Part shown: piece by piece, positions 1-11,436 of the stretch
How positions within the stretch are numbered: position 1 is the first letter of the stretch
How the letters are laid out: each line of letters opens with the position of its first letter
Assembly: GCA_014905825.1 (NCBI GenBank)
Contig: JACGCN010000031.1
Span: 62,001 to 126,000, forward strand
Length of the DNA: 64,000 nt
Direction of reading: 5' to 3'
From: Lyophyllum atratum
Lineage: Eukaryota > Basidiomycota > Agaricomycetes > Agaricales > Lyophyllaceae
Translations under genes and position numbers: made by a program
Notes under the pieces: generated by a model
The model's input: the letters and a program-made list of their open reading frames with translations, nothing else
Database searches by the model: none
What the model was told of the DNA's origin: nothing

Positions 1-3000
1 CCGACGTCTCCATTCCTCCTCAGGCTCCCGCTCTCGCGCATCCCACAGAATTAGGAACCGATGCAGACCATCTTGCACCACCTGAACCGCTGTCATACGA
101 GCCAGATCTTGCCACGACAAGCTACACACCAGACGACGTGCCAACCCCCCGACGTACGGATCCCAGCCAGGCAAAGAACTCATCTTTCAATGGGTGGTGG
201 CGGGTGCTACCAGGACTCGTCGAACCATACTTGGCGTACGTGACTGCCACAATGCATCAGATACCACCAGCCGTCAGCTCGGAGGACCTGCGAACGACAT
301 GCGCTGGGGCATGTTTGCTGAAGGAGAAGAGGATTACGTGCCTATTCACTACCCGTGCGTGATCTCGGTTGTTTTCATCTGATTTCTCCAACGCCCTATG
401 CAGATTTTGAAAACTTCAAAGTCACCTACTGCACATGTCAAACATTGGCACAAGTGCTCGTATCACACGGCCTTTTCCCAACCGCGCCAAAACAACCGCG
501 CGTGGCTGTCTCCGTTCACGTTCTCGACTTTTATCGAGCACTATTCGAGCGCGCTTGCGATGCTGTGAACGCACTGGCTGGGGCTCTGACTTCGTTTTAT
601 CGCCGTCGGGGCTATGCCTCGTATAGCCCAAAGACGGTAAGAAACCCCTTGCGCTGCATTGTGCGACTTCCTAACAACATCTCAACAGAGTGCATTTAGT
701 CAGGACCCCTTTCGTCGGCCGCTTAGCTCTGCGATCCAATGGTACGATAGCCTCCAAGTTCACATCGAGCAGCTGGTGGAGGCCGCACTGGTGGCGGCCG
801 ACCCCTCCGTTGGGCAACGCGCAAAAGCGCCGCAGTCATCAGAAGCAGACCCGCTGCCTCCATCGCCATCCTCTGAAGACCGTGCGACATCGGAACTACA
901 AGCTCTGTCGCGGGGATCGCCGCAACCTGCCGCCGACCGCATTGTCTCATCAGGACCACAACTCTCGGTGCCGCCCCGCTCTGTTGACGACGTTCCATCG
1001 CAGCCATTTCGGCCCAACGCAACGTCGTTGGGAGCATTGCAGCGTCCGGCTTTATTTGCAGGACAATGTTCGCGTCTTCTACGGAGACGATGCCCGGCCT
1101 GCTTTGGGGGCGTTGAGTTTGGGCGCTCGTTTGATCAGTAGGTGCTCAATATTTCTTAAGTATTATACATTCGACCACTCTTCAGAGGGGGAGACATCCA
1201 TGGATGCGTGGATGGGAACTTCAACCACCGGCACCTCAAAGACGTCGCCGATTGTCCCAAGTTCCATGTCCCCGAGTATTTCCTCTCGAAAGAGCAGGTT
1301 GATGCAGTCGGCGAGCGCATATCCAAAGTCAGGAAACCACGCGCGAAGCGTAAAGCCACCAAAGTCCCTGACGAAGCCGTCGACGAGTGCCAATCTTCGC
1401 ACGAAGCCGGCTCGGGATCCAACTCCAAGACAAACATGGAGAAGTTCGACGACGGCGGGGTCATGGCCCTGGTATGCCGCCACGACATCCCCCTATTCTT
1501 GGCCAACATCGATACTCCTGGCGAGCAGCAAAAGTACGCAATTGCGTTAATTGAGCATCTTTTCAGCCACCTCCCGCCGGAAGCCACTTTCGCCGGATTC
1601 TACGACGTGGCGTGCGTCCTGGATCGAAGCTTGGATCTGGTGTGTACTTTCTGGCGCCATGCACCGCGAGGCTCACGCATAAACCTCCCCAGTACGACCT
1701 GCTGCCAGACTCTATCACCGAGCGCCTACTGCTCGCCACCAGCGCGATGCACGCGTACGTTCATCAATGGGCGTGCCAACTAGTGTACAATCCCCGGCTG
1801 CGCAACGGCCTAGGCCTAACCGATGGAGAGGGCGTGGAGCGCCTCTGGTCTCGTTTGCGGAAGTTGATAGGGATCACGAGATCGTCGCATGTAAGTCTCC
1901 GTCTTTTTTTCATAATGTCCGCTCAGCCACTTTCCAGCGGCAAAAAAGGCTATGGATGCTCGATCGTCAGGTGGCTTCCATCGGGCGCGACCTTCGGGAT
2001 GACCTGGGCGATTTTGTCAATCGTCGGCTCCAACGTGTGCAGCACGTGGATGGCGAGGCTAAGTCGGCGCTTGCGGCCATTGCGAAACACAAAGGCCTCA
2101 GCGTTGGCCAGCTGGATGACCATCTGCGGGAACAATGGAGCCTGCAACGCGAGGCCCAATTGTCTATTCGAGCTCGTAAGACGGTGGGCCTCACAAAAAT
2201 GCGCCTGTACTAATCAAGCTCTCAACCAGACCGTCCTGCGAAGCTTCAAAAGCAACTCAATCATCTCTTGAACCTTCAGGGCGAACTATACACTCTAGAC
2301 AGGAGTATTGAGGCGACGCGCGAAGACATCAGGAAGGATGATGAATGCCCACCAGAAGCCATCAAACACCTGACGAGCGTACAGCGAGCACATGAAACCA
2401 CGAAGGAAACGGTAGAGGCCTTCTACGCCGCCCTCGACGTGCATGAATCCTTCCCGGAGCTCGAAGATGTGAACCTCGATTTTGTTCGAACCCTCCTCAT
2501 GGCGCGAGACCTCAAGATCAACATCCGCAAGCGAGCGATTGGCAGTTTCTTTGAGTGGGATCGGCTTGACCAGGCTATAGGCGGGCGAGAACAGAGTCTT
2601 GGTGCGTAGATGAATCCAAGAACCTGCTGATGAAACCCATCATCCACGACAGGGACCAAGCTACACCAAGCTACCAGGGCTGCCATTAAGAAGCGCAAAC
2701 CGGCGCTCATGAGCTCAATTGAAAAGTTCAACGGCTACTGTGAAACACTTGAGCGCTTGTACCAGCCGGATTGGGGCATTCCTTTACCACAACCTCTTCC
2801 TGTCGAGCTGGGAAGTCTGCGAGACGACCCCGTCTTGATGGAGGACGTCTGGATAACACGCACCTCGGAGAAGCTTCCAGCATGGGTCGAAGATAGCCAA
2901 ATTCGCGAGGGCATACGTGCTGTGCTGAAGGTTGATCGCTGTCTGGAAGAACGACGAAGGCTGGGGATGGAGGCGGACAATATCTGTCGATGGTTTGGGC

Positions 3001-4330
3001 GCGAGCTCGCTGCCGTCGAGGTAGCACTGGTGACCCCTTGCAGTCAGTCATACCATTTTGCAATCGACGTATTCCTTACCTACGTCTCTCAGACTCTTCC
3101 ATCTTACTTCTGCTGCAACAGCACAAGGACGCGTTGCTCGGGATCAAGCCTCGGTGGTCCAGCCCGCTGGCATCCGCAGCAAGATTTGACAGCCACGTAG
3201 AAAATGCTGCCGCAGCCTCTCGTTCCGTGGCGTCCCCGCCCCACGCCACCCCCGTTTCTTATACCTGGATGAGCCCCCTTCTGATTGTAATGGAGGACGA
3301 TGGGCCAGAGGAGGACACCTTGCCCCAGACCAACGCCAGCCTAAGCCTCGCCGAGGAAGCCGTCCTAGCCGTCCTTGTGGTCGGTGAAGGGGATGATGAC
3401 AAGGATGAGGGCCAGTCGCTTGGACCATTTTCCGGGAGTAGGACGTCCCCGCCAGTTGACATCATCTGGACTCCTCCAGTAAGCCCCTGGTCGTTTTGCA
3501 CTGTTCTCACACTTACACTTCCCGAAGGACACGCACCCAGAGGATGATGGCCTCCTGAAACGACTTCGCTTCCCAACCTTCGGAGCGTTCGAGCCATTGA
3601 GCGCACGGCGATATCTTCGTCTGCCATCCGAGCAGACGTATTTCGAGCCGGCGGACCTGGAGATCATGGCAAACCCTGCCGGTCTTCTCAACGACATATG
3701 TGTCAACGGCATTGCTAGCCTTCTCCAAAGCCTGTTTTCTCAATCCTGCGATGAAGCCTCGCCTCACAGCACTCGGTGCGCGCTCTTCAATACGTTCCAC
3801 CTCCCAATGATAAGGTACAACGCTCCTGACCATGAGGTGTGGCGGCGTACCCACCGAACTGAATTTTGGCGGAAGCGGGTATGGATCCTTCCAATCCATA
3901 GGAAGCAACCCTCATTACACTGGGTACTCTGTTGTATATCACTTGATACACAACAGTTGTTCGTCTTTGATAGCTTGGCCGACCGCGACCCATGGACGCA
4001 GGAGATCGAGGAGATCATGAGATTTGTTGGGCGACTGGTGGTCGTTGCCAACCGCAACCGTCATCGCCTGCACGTAGTGCTCAATGGCGGCTGGACTGCG
4101 CGTCCTATGGTGGTGAGTACTCCCATCAACATCAGGCATTCTATCGCCCACCAAGAGTTCTACGACAGGTTCAAGCGCGTCAAACTAACGGGTCTGACTG
4201 TGGGCTATGGGTCCTAGCCGCTATCGCGGCTTGCCTCCGTGGGTTCTATACCACTGGACTGTTGGAAGGGGACATGGTCGAGCTTCGGCGTCTTTTGTTG
4301 CAGCACTTGCTAGCACTTCCTGTATCTTGA
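1..4330 (+). CDS. KDZ transposase fused to C-terminal Ulp1-type peptidase (5' partial)
   Basis: Transposase of the KDZ class of DNA transposons, incomplete only at the window edge. Eleven exons fit in phase: <1-354, 404-636, 689-1137, 1186-1639, 1693-1890, 1938-2175, 2230-2601, 2653-3042, 3093-3478, 3528-4112, 4169-4330, giving 1272 residues in the window and no internal stop. Visible in order: a cysteine segment (C-A-G-A-C, then Y-C-T-C-Q) followed by the family block GLFPTAP and LDFYRALFERA; RRRCPACFGG; DGNFNHRH near residue 352; HAYVHQWACQ and GLGLTDGEGVERLWSR near 520-545, whose acidic residues probably belong to the RNase-H-like active site; then GTKLHQ and EDVWI. From about residue 1024 a C48/Ulp1 peptidase follows, with LLND, catalytic His in HWVLC, Asp in FDS, and Gln plus Cys in QTNGSDCG. 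Such peptidases cleave ubiquitin-like modifiers. Catalytic assignments come from family knowledge; intactness is seen directly. Confidence 0.93.
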
Positions 4331-6066
4331 CCCAGCGTTGGCCAGCATGTCGACTGTCATATACCTACCTAGAACACTCTAATACCACACCTTTGCCTCC
4401 CTTCGACGTCACCAAAGCCTGCAGTGAGTGGGCTAGCGAGTAGTGATTGCTTTGTGGTCACTGAGAGCGACCCCTGGCTTCGAGCAGTTCGGTCGATCTC
4501 TCCCATGCGTTCACGCGGTCCCACACCACTTCCGGAGTCAGCGCCGCCGCGGAGGGCACACAGCGCAGACACAGGGACACTGATACTGACACTGCGCGGC
4601 TTAAACGGAAAACCGAATGAGTATTTCTATCGTCTGACAGTGAGTGAGGACCTCCGCGGAGTATCGCAATGCCGCACACTACGCGGGGTATAGGATGATG
4701 TGGCCATCCCACTGAACTCCATATTACACAACATGCGAAATGGCCCTGGTCGTGCCGGGTGATATACATATGCTCTACAGGGTGGTGTCGAACTGGCCGA
4801 GGCCACGGTGTCATTCCGAGGGAGCCACTGCTATTTGCCGCGGGATGCCTCCTCCCCCAATCGACGACGCCGTGGCCCGCGATTTGACTTGCCTGAATGT
4901 CGCCATCCCACCCAATTCCATGACAAACACCTTACCCATCTAAGATGGTTGCGTCGGAAAATATTCTTATGTTCCAGAGGGGGTAGACAATTTGCCGGGG
5001 TCATTGATCAGATGCGCAACAAGATCAATACAAGTGCACAATAGAGAAGTGATGGTATGAATGTAAAAGCATAGAGGTAGAAACGGCTACGAAATCTATA
5101 ACGACAGCGGCAGAGCTACTTATAGGTGTTGCCTTTCAGAGCCCGCGGGGTCAGCGTCAGTGCCCCCGGCTTTGTAGTTTTCCCCGGAGCCGGTGATGAC
5201 TCCTTCCCGCGGGATCATGGCCCGTGCCCCGAGGCAGAGCCGCGGGATCAGACCTCAACGAACTGGCGTAGTAAGGTACTCTGACGGGGGCCGCTGGAAT
5301 CTGGCTGAGGGTTTCGGAAACAGGAGATGGGGACGAGGTCTCCGGCTTCGGCAGGAGTGCCATGGCTACGAGGTCGGGCCGAGGACAGTCGACGGCCCCT
5401 TCTGAAGCCTGGAGGAGCCTGGGAATGGGAGATTGCGTGCAGTGTGACCTGCGGGCGTGGTCGCATCGAGGAGCCCTGTCAACCATTTTTTCTCCAGTAG
5501 GCAGCGTGACGCTGTGTACGCGCCAGGTCCTTAGAGCTAGACCCGCTCAGAGGTGAGTAACAAGAGGGGGGGAGCGCTGCTGCGACTTACTGAGCAGAGA
5601 CCCGTCGATTATGTTGTTTCTCCCTGGCCGCAGCTTGCCGATCTGCGAGGCAGAGGTGGAGGGCACGTCTCCCCATGCAAGAGTACAAGTTAAACGCGAA
5701 GTTGTATGGGGATTCTTGGTTGGATATTGGCGTTTTCGTGCACGTACAAAATAAATAAAAAACAGGGGCAAGACCTATCGTCTTGCCTATCAGAATTTGT
5801 TGGGCACGCTCTCCAGAAACAGTCCTCGTCCTCTGATAAGTATCTTAGGCAGTACTGGGGCGACGCTGAAGGACGCAAGAGGAGGGCCGTGTTATAATGG
5901 CCTCTATTGGCCAGTCGATATCAGCTTCGCAGGCTGAAAGAGGAAGGTTCCACGAATCCAAGAAGTTTCCTTCCGGACCGGGGTAAGGCACACTAGGGTT
6001 CTGGTCTGGACACTTGGCTCTCTGAGCCGATTCTGACGTCAGGCGTCGGCCAGGAACCTTGAAATT
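4080..6066. repeat. Tandem duplication, unit 1 (inside KDZ block)
   Basis: Left copy of a head-to-tail duplication that abuts unit 2 (6082-7927). It starts inside the peptidase part of the transposase gene, so the last transposase intron and active-site region recur in unit 2. It runs through the transposase 3' flank and ends just upstream of the 5' end of the small minus-strand gene copy. Compared with unit 2, unit 1 keeps about 600 bp (about 4200-4795) that unit 2 lacks, and lacks about 450 bp of coding sequence present in unit 2 (about 6690-7135). Apart from the gene copy at 5157-5676 I see no gene in 4331-5156. Confidence 0.85.
5157..5676 (-). pseudogene. Decayed copy of the 268-aa KDZ-block gene
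   Basis: Degenerate duplicate of the gene at 6675-7535. The start ATG (5674-5676), exon 1, the GTAAGT donor and the 54-nt intron match the intact copy almost exactly. In exon 2 the Arg codon CGA of the intact copy has become TGA (minus-strand codon at 5481-5479). A 7-nt insertion within about 5437-5447 shifts the frame, and about 450 bp of the 3' coding half is missing. These three lesions make a functional product very unlikely. The CGA-to-TGA change is a C-to-T change at a CpG, as expected from deamination of methylcytosine, but one site proves nothing. Confidence 0.8.
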
Positions 6067-6081
6067 GCCACGTGCTTAGTG

Positions 6082-7927
6082 CTCATGGTGGCTGGAGTGC
6101 GCGTCGTGTGATGAGTGCTTCCATCAACATCAGACATTCCATCGCCCACGGTCAAGCACGTCAAACTAACGGGTCTGACTGCCAGGGCCATTGTGTCATT
6201 CCGGGGGAGCCATTACAAGTCTCCGCGGACGATCTCTATGTCGCCTAATCCCCGGCGCCGGCGCAATGGGCCGCGGGATGCCTTCTCTGCATCTCGCCAC
6301 CCCACCCCATTCCATAGTAAACACAATACCCATTTAACATGGTTTCGCCGGGGAACAATCGTGTCCTCCACAGGGGGTGTACAATCGGCCGGGACCATTC
6401 TGTCATTATTGGGAAGGGTCCAGCTGTTCTCCGTGGGGGCTCTCAGGTGTGCAACAAGATTAATATAATGTACATACTGGAGGTCATGGAAGCAATGAAA
6501 ATGGCTACCAAATCTACAATGACGGCGGTAGAGCTAATTATTGGCCTTGGCCTCAGACCCCGCGGCGCCGGCGTCAGCGCCCTGGCCTTGCACATTGTAC
6601 CCCCGGCACCGGCGACAACTCCTCCCCACGGGAGCCTGACCGGGTGCTCCGAGGCACAGCCGCGGGATCAGACCTCAACGGACTAGCCTAAGGTACAGGC
6701 TGTAACATTCTCTAGCCAACCACTGTAGCCAGACACGGGCCATTTCACGCTCACGGTGCCCATCCTCGAACTCTCTGTAGAGGCTGATGAAGGCGGCTCC
6801 AGCTTCCCATTCATGGACGGCTTGCGCAAGAGCCTCCTGCAGCACCGGGAGGGGAAGATCCTCCTGCATCATTTCACGTGCCCTCAGCAACCGCGTACGG
6901 CGACCGTGTACAACCTGTTCGAGGCGCTTTGTAAACTGCATCTCGTACGGAGTATTCGACAGCAAGGTCGTCACGTAAGGAGGGCCTGCGTCCCACATGT
7001 CGAGGCCGGTCTCGTCCAGAAGATCCGCACTCCTGGACGCCTGCAAGAAGAAGGTCGAGGTCTCCGGCATTGGTAGGAGGGCCGTTGTAACGAGGTCGGG
7101 AGGGGGAGGATCGATGCCCGCTTGTGTCGAGGAGCCCTGGCCTCTGACGGGGGCCTCTGGAATCCGGCGGAGGGGTTCGGAAGCAGGAGACGGGGACGAG
7201 GTCTCCGGCATTGGCAGGAGTGCCATGGCTACAAGGTCGGGCTGAGGACAGTCGACAGCCCCCTCTGAAGCCTGGAGGAGGTGTTTGGGAATGGGAGATT
7301 GCGTGACCTGCGGGCGTGGTCGCGTTGAGGAGCCCTGTCGACCATTTTTTCTCCAGTAGGCAGTGTGACGTTGTGTACGCGCCAGGTCCTTAGAGCTAGA
7401 CCCGCTCAGAGGTGAGTAACAAGAGGGGGGGAGCGCTGCTGCGACTTACTGAGCAGAGACCCGTCGATTATGTTGTTTCTCCCTGGCCGCAGCTTGCCGA
7501 TCTGCGAGGCAGAGGTGGAGGGCACGTCTCCCCATGCAAGAGTACAAGTTAAACGCGAAGTTGTATGGGGATTCTTGGTTGGATATTGGCGTTTTCGTGC
7601 ACGTACAAAATAAATAAAAAACAGGGGCAAGACCTATCGTCTTGCCTATCAGAATTTGTTGGGCACGCTCTCCAGAAACAGTCCTCGTCCTCTGATAAGT
7701 ATCTTAGGCAGTACTGGGGCGACGCTGAAGGACGCAAGAGGAGGGCCGTGTTATAATGGCCTCTATTGGCCAGTCGATATCAGCTTCGCAGGCTGAAAGA
7801 GGAAGGCCACACGAACCCAAGACGTTTCTTTCTGGACCGGGGTAAGGCACGCTATGGTTCTGGTCTGGACACTTGGCTCTCTGAGCCGATTCTGGTCGTT
7901 GATGGTTGGCCAGAAACTTCAAATTCG
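6082..7927. repeat. Tandem duplication, unit 2 (inside KDZ block)
   Basis: Right copy of the duplication. It begins with a remnant of the transposase gene (about 6082-6183): the end of one exon, the last intron, and the start of the next exon up to the QTNGSDC segment. It then joins sequence matching 4795 onward in unit 1. It carries the intact 268-aa gene. The block from about 7400 to 7757 matches 5541-5898 nearly perfectly, while other parts are clearly diverged, so similarity between the units is uneven. That could reflect gene conversion or selection on exon 1; I cannot tell which. Confidence 0.85.
6675..7535 (-). CDS. Uncharacterised 268-aa protein of the KDZ block
   Basis: Two exons: 7535-7450 and 7395-6675, with a 54-nt intron (GTAAGT...TAG). 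The ATG at 7535 was chosen because only that frame passes the splice in phase and stays open for 268 codons. The N-terminus is basic (about residues 10-55, rich in Arg, Gln, His and Lys, including LADRQAAAREKQ and YWRKNGR), which suggests nucleic-acid binding but matches no domain I can name. A Pro/Ser-rich middle carries the nonapeptide ALLPMPETS twice. The C-terminal 90 residues look helical and charged (EVA-type heptads, LREREMARVWLQWL-like composition). It lies between transposase and dioxygenase and is duplicated with them, so it is probably an element gene. Function unknown. Confidence 0.72.
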
Positions 7928-8127
7928 GCCTCGGCCCTCGTGCATGTTGAATGTTGAGCTTCTGTGGATCCAATGCTTCTTATTCCATTCCTGCTATGTA
8001 ATGTCACGTAAATCAAGGGTGGTAAACGCCTTCGTCACCTTCAGTTAAATTGCAGACCACTCTGCCCGCTTTCCCCCAGGTCGCCCCATCACAAACCGCC
8101 CAGCAACTTCTGACGCAACCTGAAACA

Positions 8128-8792
8128 ATGCCGCCTCAGCAAGGTAAGCTCGTTGCTGCGTCCGAGTGACGATGCTCGCTCATTGGGCGGCGTATGCGTA
8201 GAATCCTATGCCCTCGAAAAAAGCGAAGAAAGCGCCCAAGAAGTCGCTGTCTCCACGGGTGGAGCCGACGGTCCTGCAGGCGCAGAGCCAAAGAGGTGAG
8301 CACGCAATTTTATTCCGCGGTGTATGAGATGCCTGACAACACCCAGCCGTGGCGATCCCCCTGTCCGCCTGACCGCTCCCACCGAAAGCCCCCTTCATGG
8401 TCAACACCTCGCCTTGGGAGGCGCTGGAGGCGGGCGTGTCCCCAGTCGCCCGGCTGCCGACGCAGAAGCCGCCCTTCCTTTTCTACGCTTCGCGTTGGGC
8501 GGCGCTGTCGGCGTCCTTGGCCCGGGCCCTGCGGCGTCCGCCTCTGCCCCGAGGACTTCTATCGTGGCCGCGAGCACTTCGACTGCCAACTGGCGCAGTC
8601 CCGGTGAGTATTTCGACATAGCCTCGGCCTCTGATGCTGATCTCTCGGCCTCCTCCATTAGCTGTGGCGGAGTTCATGCGCCGGCTGGAAGAAAAGGAAG
8701 ATGTAGACTGCGACTGCCTGTCGGCGTTCGGGAGGAACGAGGACAGGGAAATACGACACTATGACGAGAACTGCCCCACCCGGCTTTTCTGA
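8128..8792 (+). CDS. Uncharacterised 165-aa protein of the KDZ block
   Basis: Four exons fit in phase: 8128-8143, 8202-8295, 8347-8603 and 8662-8792, separated by introns of 58, 51 and 58 nt with GTAAGC/GTGAGC/GTGAGT donors; total 498 nt including stop. The product starts MPPQQ, has an acidic-neutral N-terminus, a long Ala/Gly/Pro-rich middle, and a charged C-terminal 40 residues with a C-x-C motif (VDCDCLSAFG) ending NCPTRLF. No catalytic motif is visible. A competing Lys-rich frame exists in the second exon but hits a stop in the next exon. Its place in the KDZ block suggests an accessory gene; the product could also be a decayed or noncoding region that happens to keep phase. Confidence 0.6.
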
Positions 8793-8916
8793 CGGAGCGG
8801 GTGGTACATCTTTAGCACTGCCGTAGTTTTTTTTACAAGACATTGTTGCCGCCTCCCTCTCTAAAAACAAAATCTCCGCCGCCGGTAGGCATGTAAGTTA
8901 ACCACTCAACCTCGCC

Positions 8917-9367
8917 GCATGAGCGCGCAAAAAATCAAGATTAAAGTTTTACATGCGCCTGCTTCGAGATGTTCCGGGTGCGAAGACCTGCTACATAGCC
9001 GTGAACCCAATCCCACCTGGGAATCCCAGTTGAACGCAAGCATAAAGTCAACGGCATTGAGGGTGAGTGGTAGTGGCAAGTCGCTAGACAAGTTGGTGAC
9101 GGTCAATTTCATGCAGGTATCCCGATGCAATCCTGTAACCCGAAGAAGGGACAGCCAACAACGTTCGGGCTCCTGATGCAGCTTGATGACGCAGCAATGC
9201 CTGGCGTGCCTGAGGACATCTTCCTTGATTTGTTTACTCAGTGCAGCTGGTGTCGTTGGGTTACAACCAGCCATGCTTTCCATCACCACACATGCATCAC
9301 TGCACCCGCATTGGAGAACGCTTGGGTGGGTGCCTCCAGTAGCGAAGATGAGGCGGATTCTGTCTGA
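8917..9367 (+). other. Possible gene remnant, frames not reconcilable
   Basis: A C-terminal exon-like stretch (about 9119-9367) reads well, with a Cys/His-rich end (CSWCRWVT and a following HHH-x-C) and an acidic tail. An in-phase GTGAGT...CAG intron (about 9062-9117) joins it to a short upstream stretch, but the open frame upstream of that is broken by shifts between all three frames before any ATG. A start at 8919 reads a different frame. I treat it as a decayed gene or an unresolved model. The rest of 8793-9765 shows nothing else. Confidence 0.3.
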
Positions 9368-9765
9368 GTCAGTTTAGCGGTACAGGCGATAGAGAAGTAT
9401 CCAACGAGTCTTGTAGAATGTGTGCGCCTAGTCATGAGCGTAGTTCCAGCTAGTCAAATATGTAGCTTGATGAAATTGTGGCTCTATATACTTGCGGGTT
9501 GAAGATAAGAAATTACGAAACACTCAGCCCCAGGCAGGGCGCCGGTTGGGTCGTGTCGGTGAGCAAATAGAAAAGCCACCCTGTTGCCTTCCGTGATGCC
9601 TTGCCCAGCGGTCTCACTGCGGATTTGACCCTGTCAGCACTTCTGGACAGCAGCACTCGGACGGATGTGGAGGGAGAAAGGCTACTAGTAATACAAGACT
9701 GAGACGCTGGCCTGGCCTTACTAGCATGCTGGGTGGTAAAGGGGAGCCCGGTACCGGCCCTGTCT

Positions 9766-11436
9766 CTACTTCCTGGAGGCGGCGAGCAGCTCCTCATAGG
9801 TGCACATCATATCTAGCCCATCCCTCCACCTCCTTTTCCCAGCCGCTTCCTGCTCAGATTTCATCACCGGGGGCTGGCTCGCCTCGAAGGCTCTGCTTGT
9901 CATGCACCCGTTATCAACCCAACGGAATAGCCCGCCCGCGCTGTACTGCGTGAAAGAGTAGCGGCGCTCCCCAGCTTGTATGGGCGTGTTGGAGTGGCAA
10001 AGCATGGCGGATGGGATGAGGGTTGTTGAGCCAGGGGGGAAGCGTATCACCAGGCGGAGGTCCCACAAGACCAGGTGGCCCCCTTTATCCGGGTCAAAGG
10101 ACCCCAGGGCCGTGATTGCGCACCAGCCTGGGGCGTAGTTGTTGTAGTCTCGGTGGGGAAGGGCTACAGTGTTTGAGCCTGTGTTGAAGGTGCACGCTGC
10201 AAAAACAGTGTTTCTGAAATTTCGATTTAGTGAGGGCTTCCACTCCACCAGCGTTTTGAGGGTTTGGTCGTAGTACTGGTGGGTTCTGGGATTGTAGTTC
10301 TGGAAGAGGGCTGACAGTCTAATTAGATTAGACGGCTAGAGGGCAGCGGGCGCTTACCGTTGGTATGTCCCACAATCCTCCCAAAATCCCTGTCTAGAAG
10401 AAGGGAGTCGACGATAGATCTATTGCGGTCAGAGACCTTGAGGTTCGACGGCTCCTGCGCATTTTGGCATCAGAGGCGTGGCTGGCGTGGGGAAAGAAAA
10501 AACCGTACCTTTTGGCCGCCCCCGTGCGAGATGCCTGCTGTAAGTGAGGAGAAGTTGCCCCGGCGGTGGCTCAGCTGGCCGGGAGTGAAGCTGCACAGAG
10601 GCCCAGCTCGCTCTAACGCAGCGCATGCGCCAGCTTGGACGGCGTCCCAGTCTGTGCAGTTGGGGATGCCGCCCAGCAAACCAATGTTTAGCCCCTCTGA
10701 GTCAAGTAGAGGCCGGGAAGTTCTGTTAGGCCTGGGTGAGCTTCCTCAAATAAAAAAGAGACGCAGCTACGCACGCGCCGTTCCACCATACGGGGTCAAA
10801 TCCCCAGTTTTCCGTCAACTGCTGGAGGGAGTATTCCTGCGCCTCAGTCCCAGTGCCTCTTGGGCCCAGCCAACCGGTTTTGGAAAGCGCTAGGCTCTCA
10901 AACCGCAGGCTAGACGCTGATACAGGAGCCCCGCCCCCCCTGTGCTTCAGCGCACACTGCTTGAGCGACGTCCCGGCCTCTGCCTGTAGCTGGCTTCTGG
11001 CTATATTGCGCCTCTTGCTTCTCCTGGAGTTGTTGGCCTGAGTTCTAGTGTGCTTGGCGCTGCTTGTGGGGTTTTCCGAGGAGGGTGGGGGGGGCAAAGC
11101 CCCCGTAGTTTCCGGCTGGCTAGGCAGGGATTTGGGGCGCGGGTTGGGCGGCGGGTCCTGCAGCGCCTCGTCGTCGGACACCGGGGGTTCAGAGGCCTGG
11201 CCGGCGATGGAGGACAGCTCAAGCGCTGCAGAGAAGGCGGCCTTTGGCAGGACTGGCTCTCCCAGTAAGAAAGGGTTGTACTCCCTCCCGGAGCGTAGCT
11301 GGCGCGCTGGAGGGGCGGTAGGCAGATCTTCTTGATTAGTTTGCGCGATGTCCACTACAAGGATCCGCAGATGCTCCCTCCAGCGATACCCGCGCCTCCC
11401 TTCCTCACCTCGCCACCTCGCCTCCCGATCCCCCAC
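9766..11436 (-). CDS. TET/JBP-family 2-oxoglutarate/Fe(II) dioxygenase (5' end unresolved)
   Basis: Member of the TET/JBP family, which oxidises 5-methylcytosine or thymine in DNA. Exons on the minus strand: 11436-10775, 10731-10509, 10454-10358 and 10310-9766; introns of 43, 54 and 47 nt, all in phase, 508 codons open. The first 150 residues are basic, Pro/Ser-rich and probably disordered. The family N-domain follows (KTGWLGP, VWWNGAPN, LLGGIPN, SHGGGQK), then the double-stranded beta-helix: H-x-D in PHRDYNN, WCAITALGSFDPDKGGHL, distal His in MLCHSN, and the 2-oxoglutarate Arg in ERRYSFTQY. All core residues are present. No in-frame ATG is visible; an upstream stop lies at 11437-11439, so a further 5' exon is expected within 11437-11600. 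Linkage to KDZ transposases is known in mushrooms. Confidence 0.88.

Noticed and set aside
690..1550. 286-codon plus-strand frame
   Set aside because: Runs across a transposase intron in a different frame; the transposase exons explain the region with family motifs.
1156..1587. 143-codon minus-strand frame
   Set aside because: Antisense shadow of transposase exon 4.
9513..9797. 94-codon minus-strand frame
   Set aside because: Ser/Arg-rich composition, overlaps the dioxygenase 3' end in another frame, no pattern.
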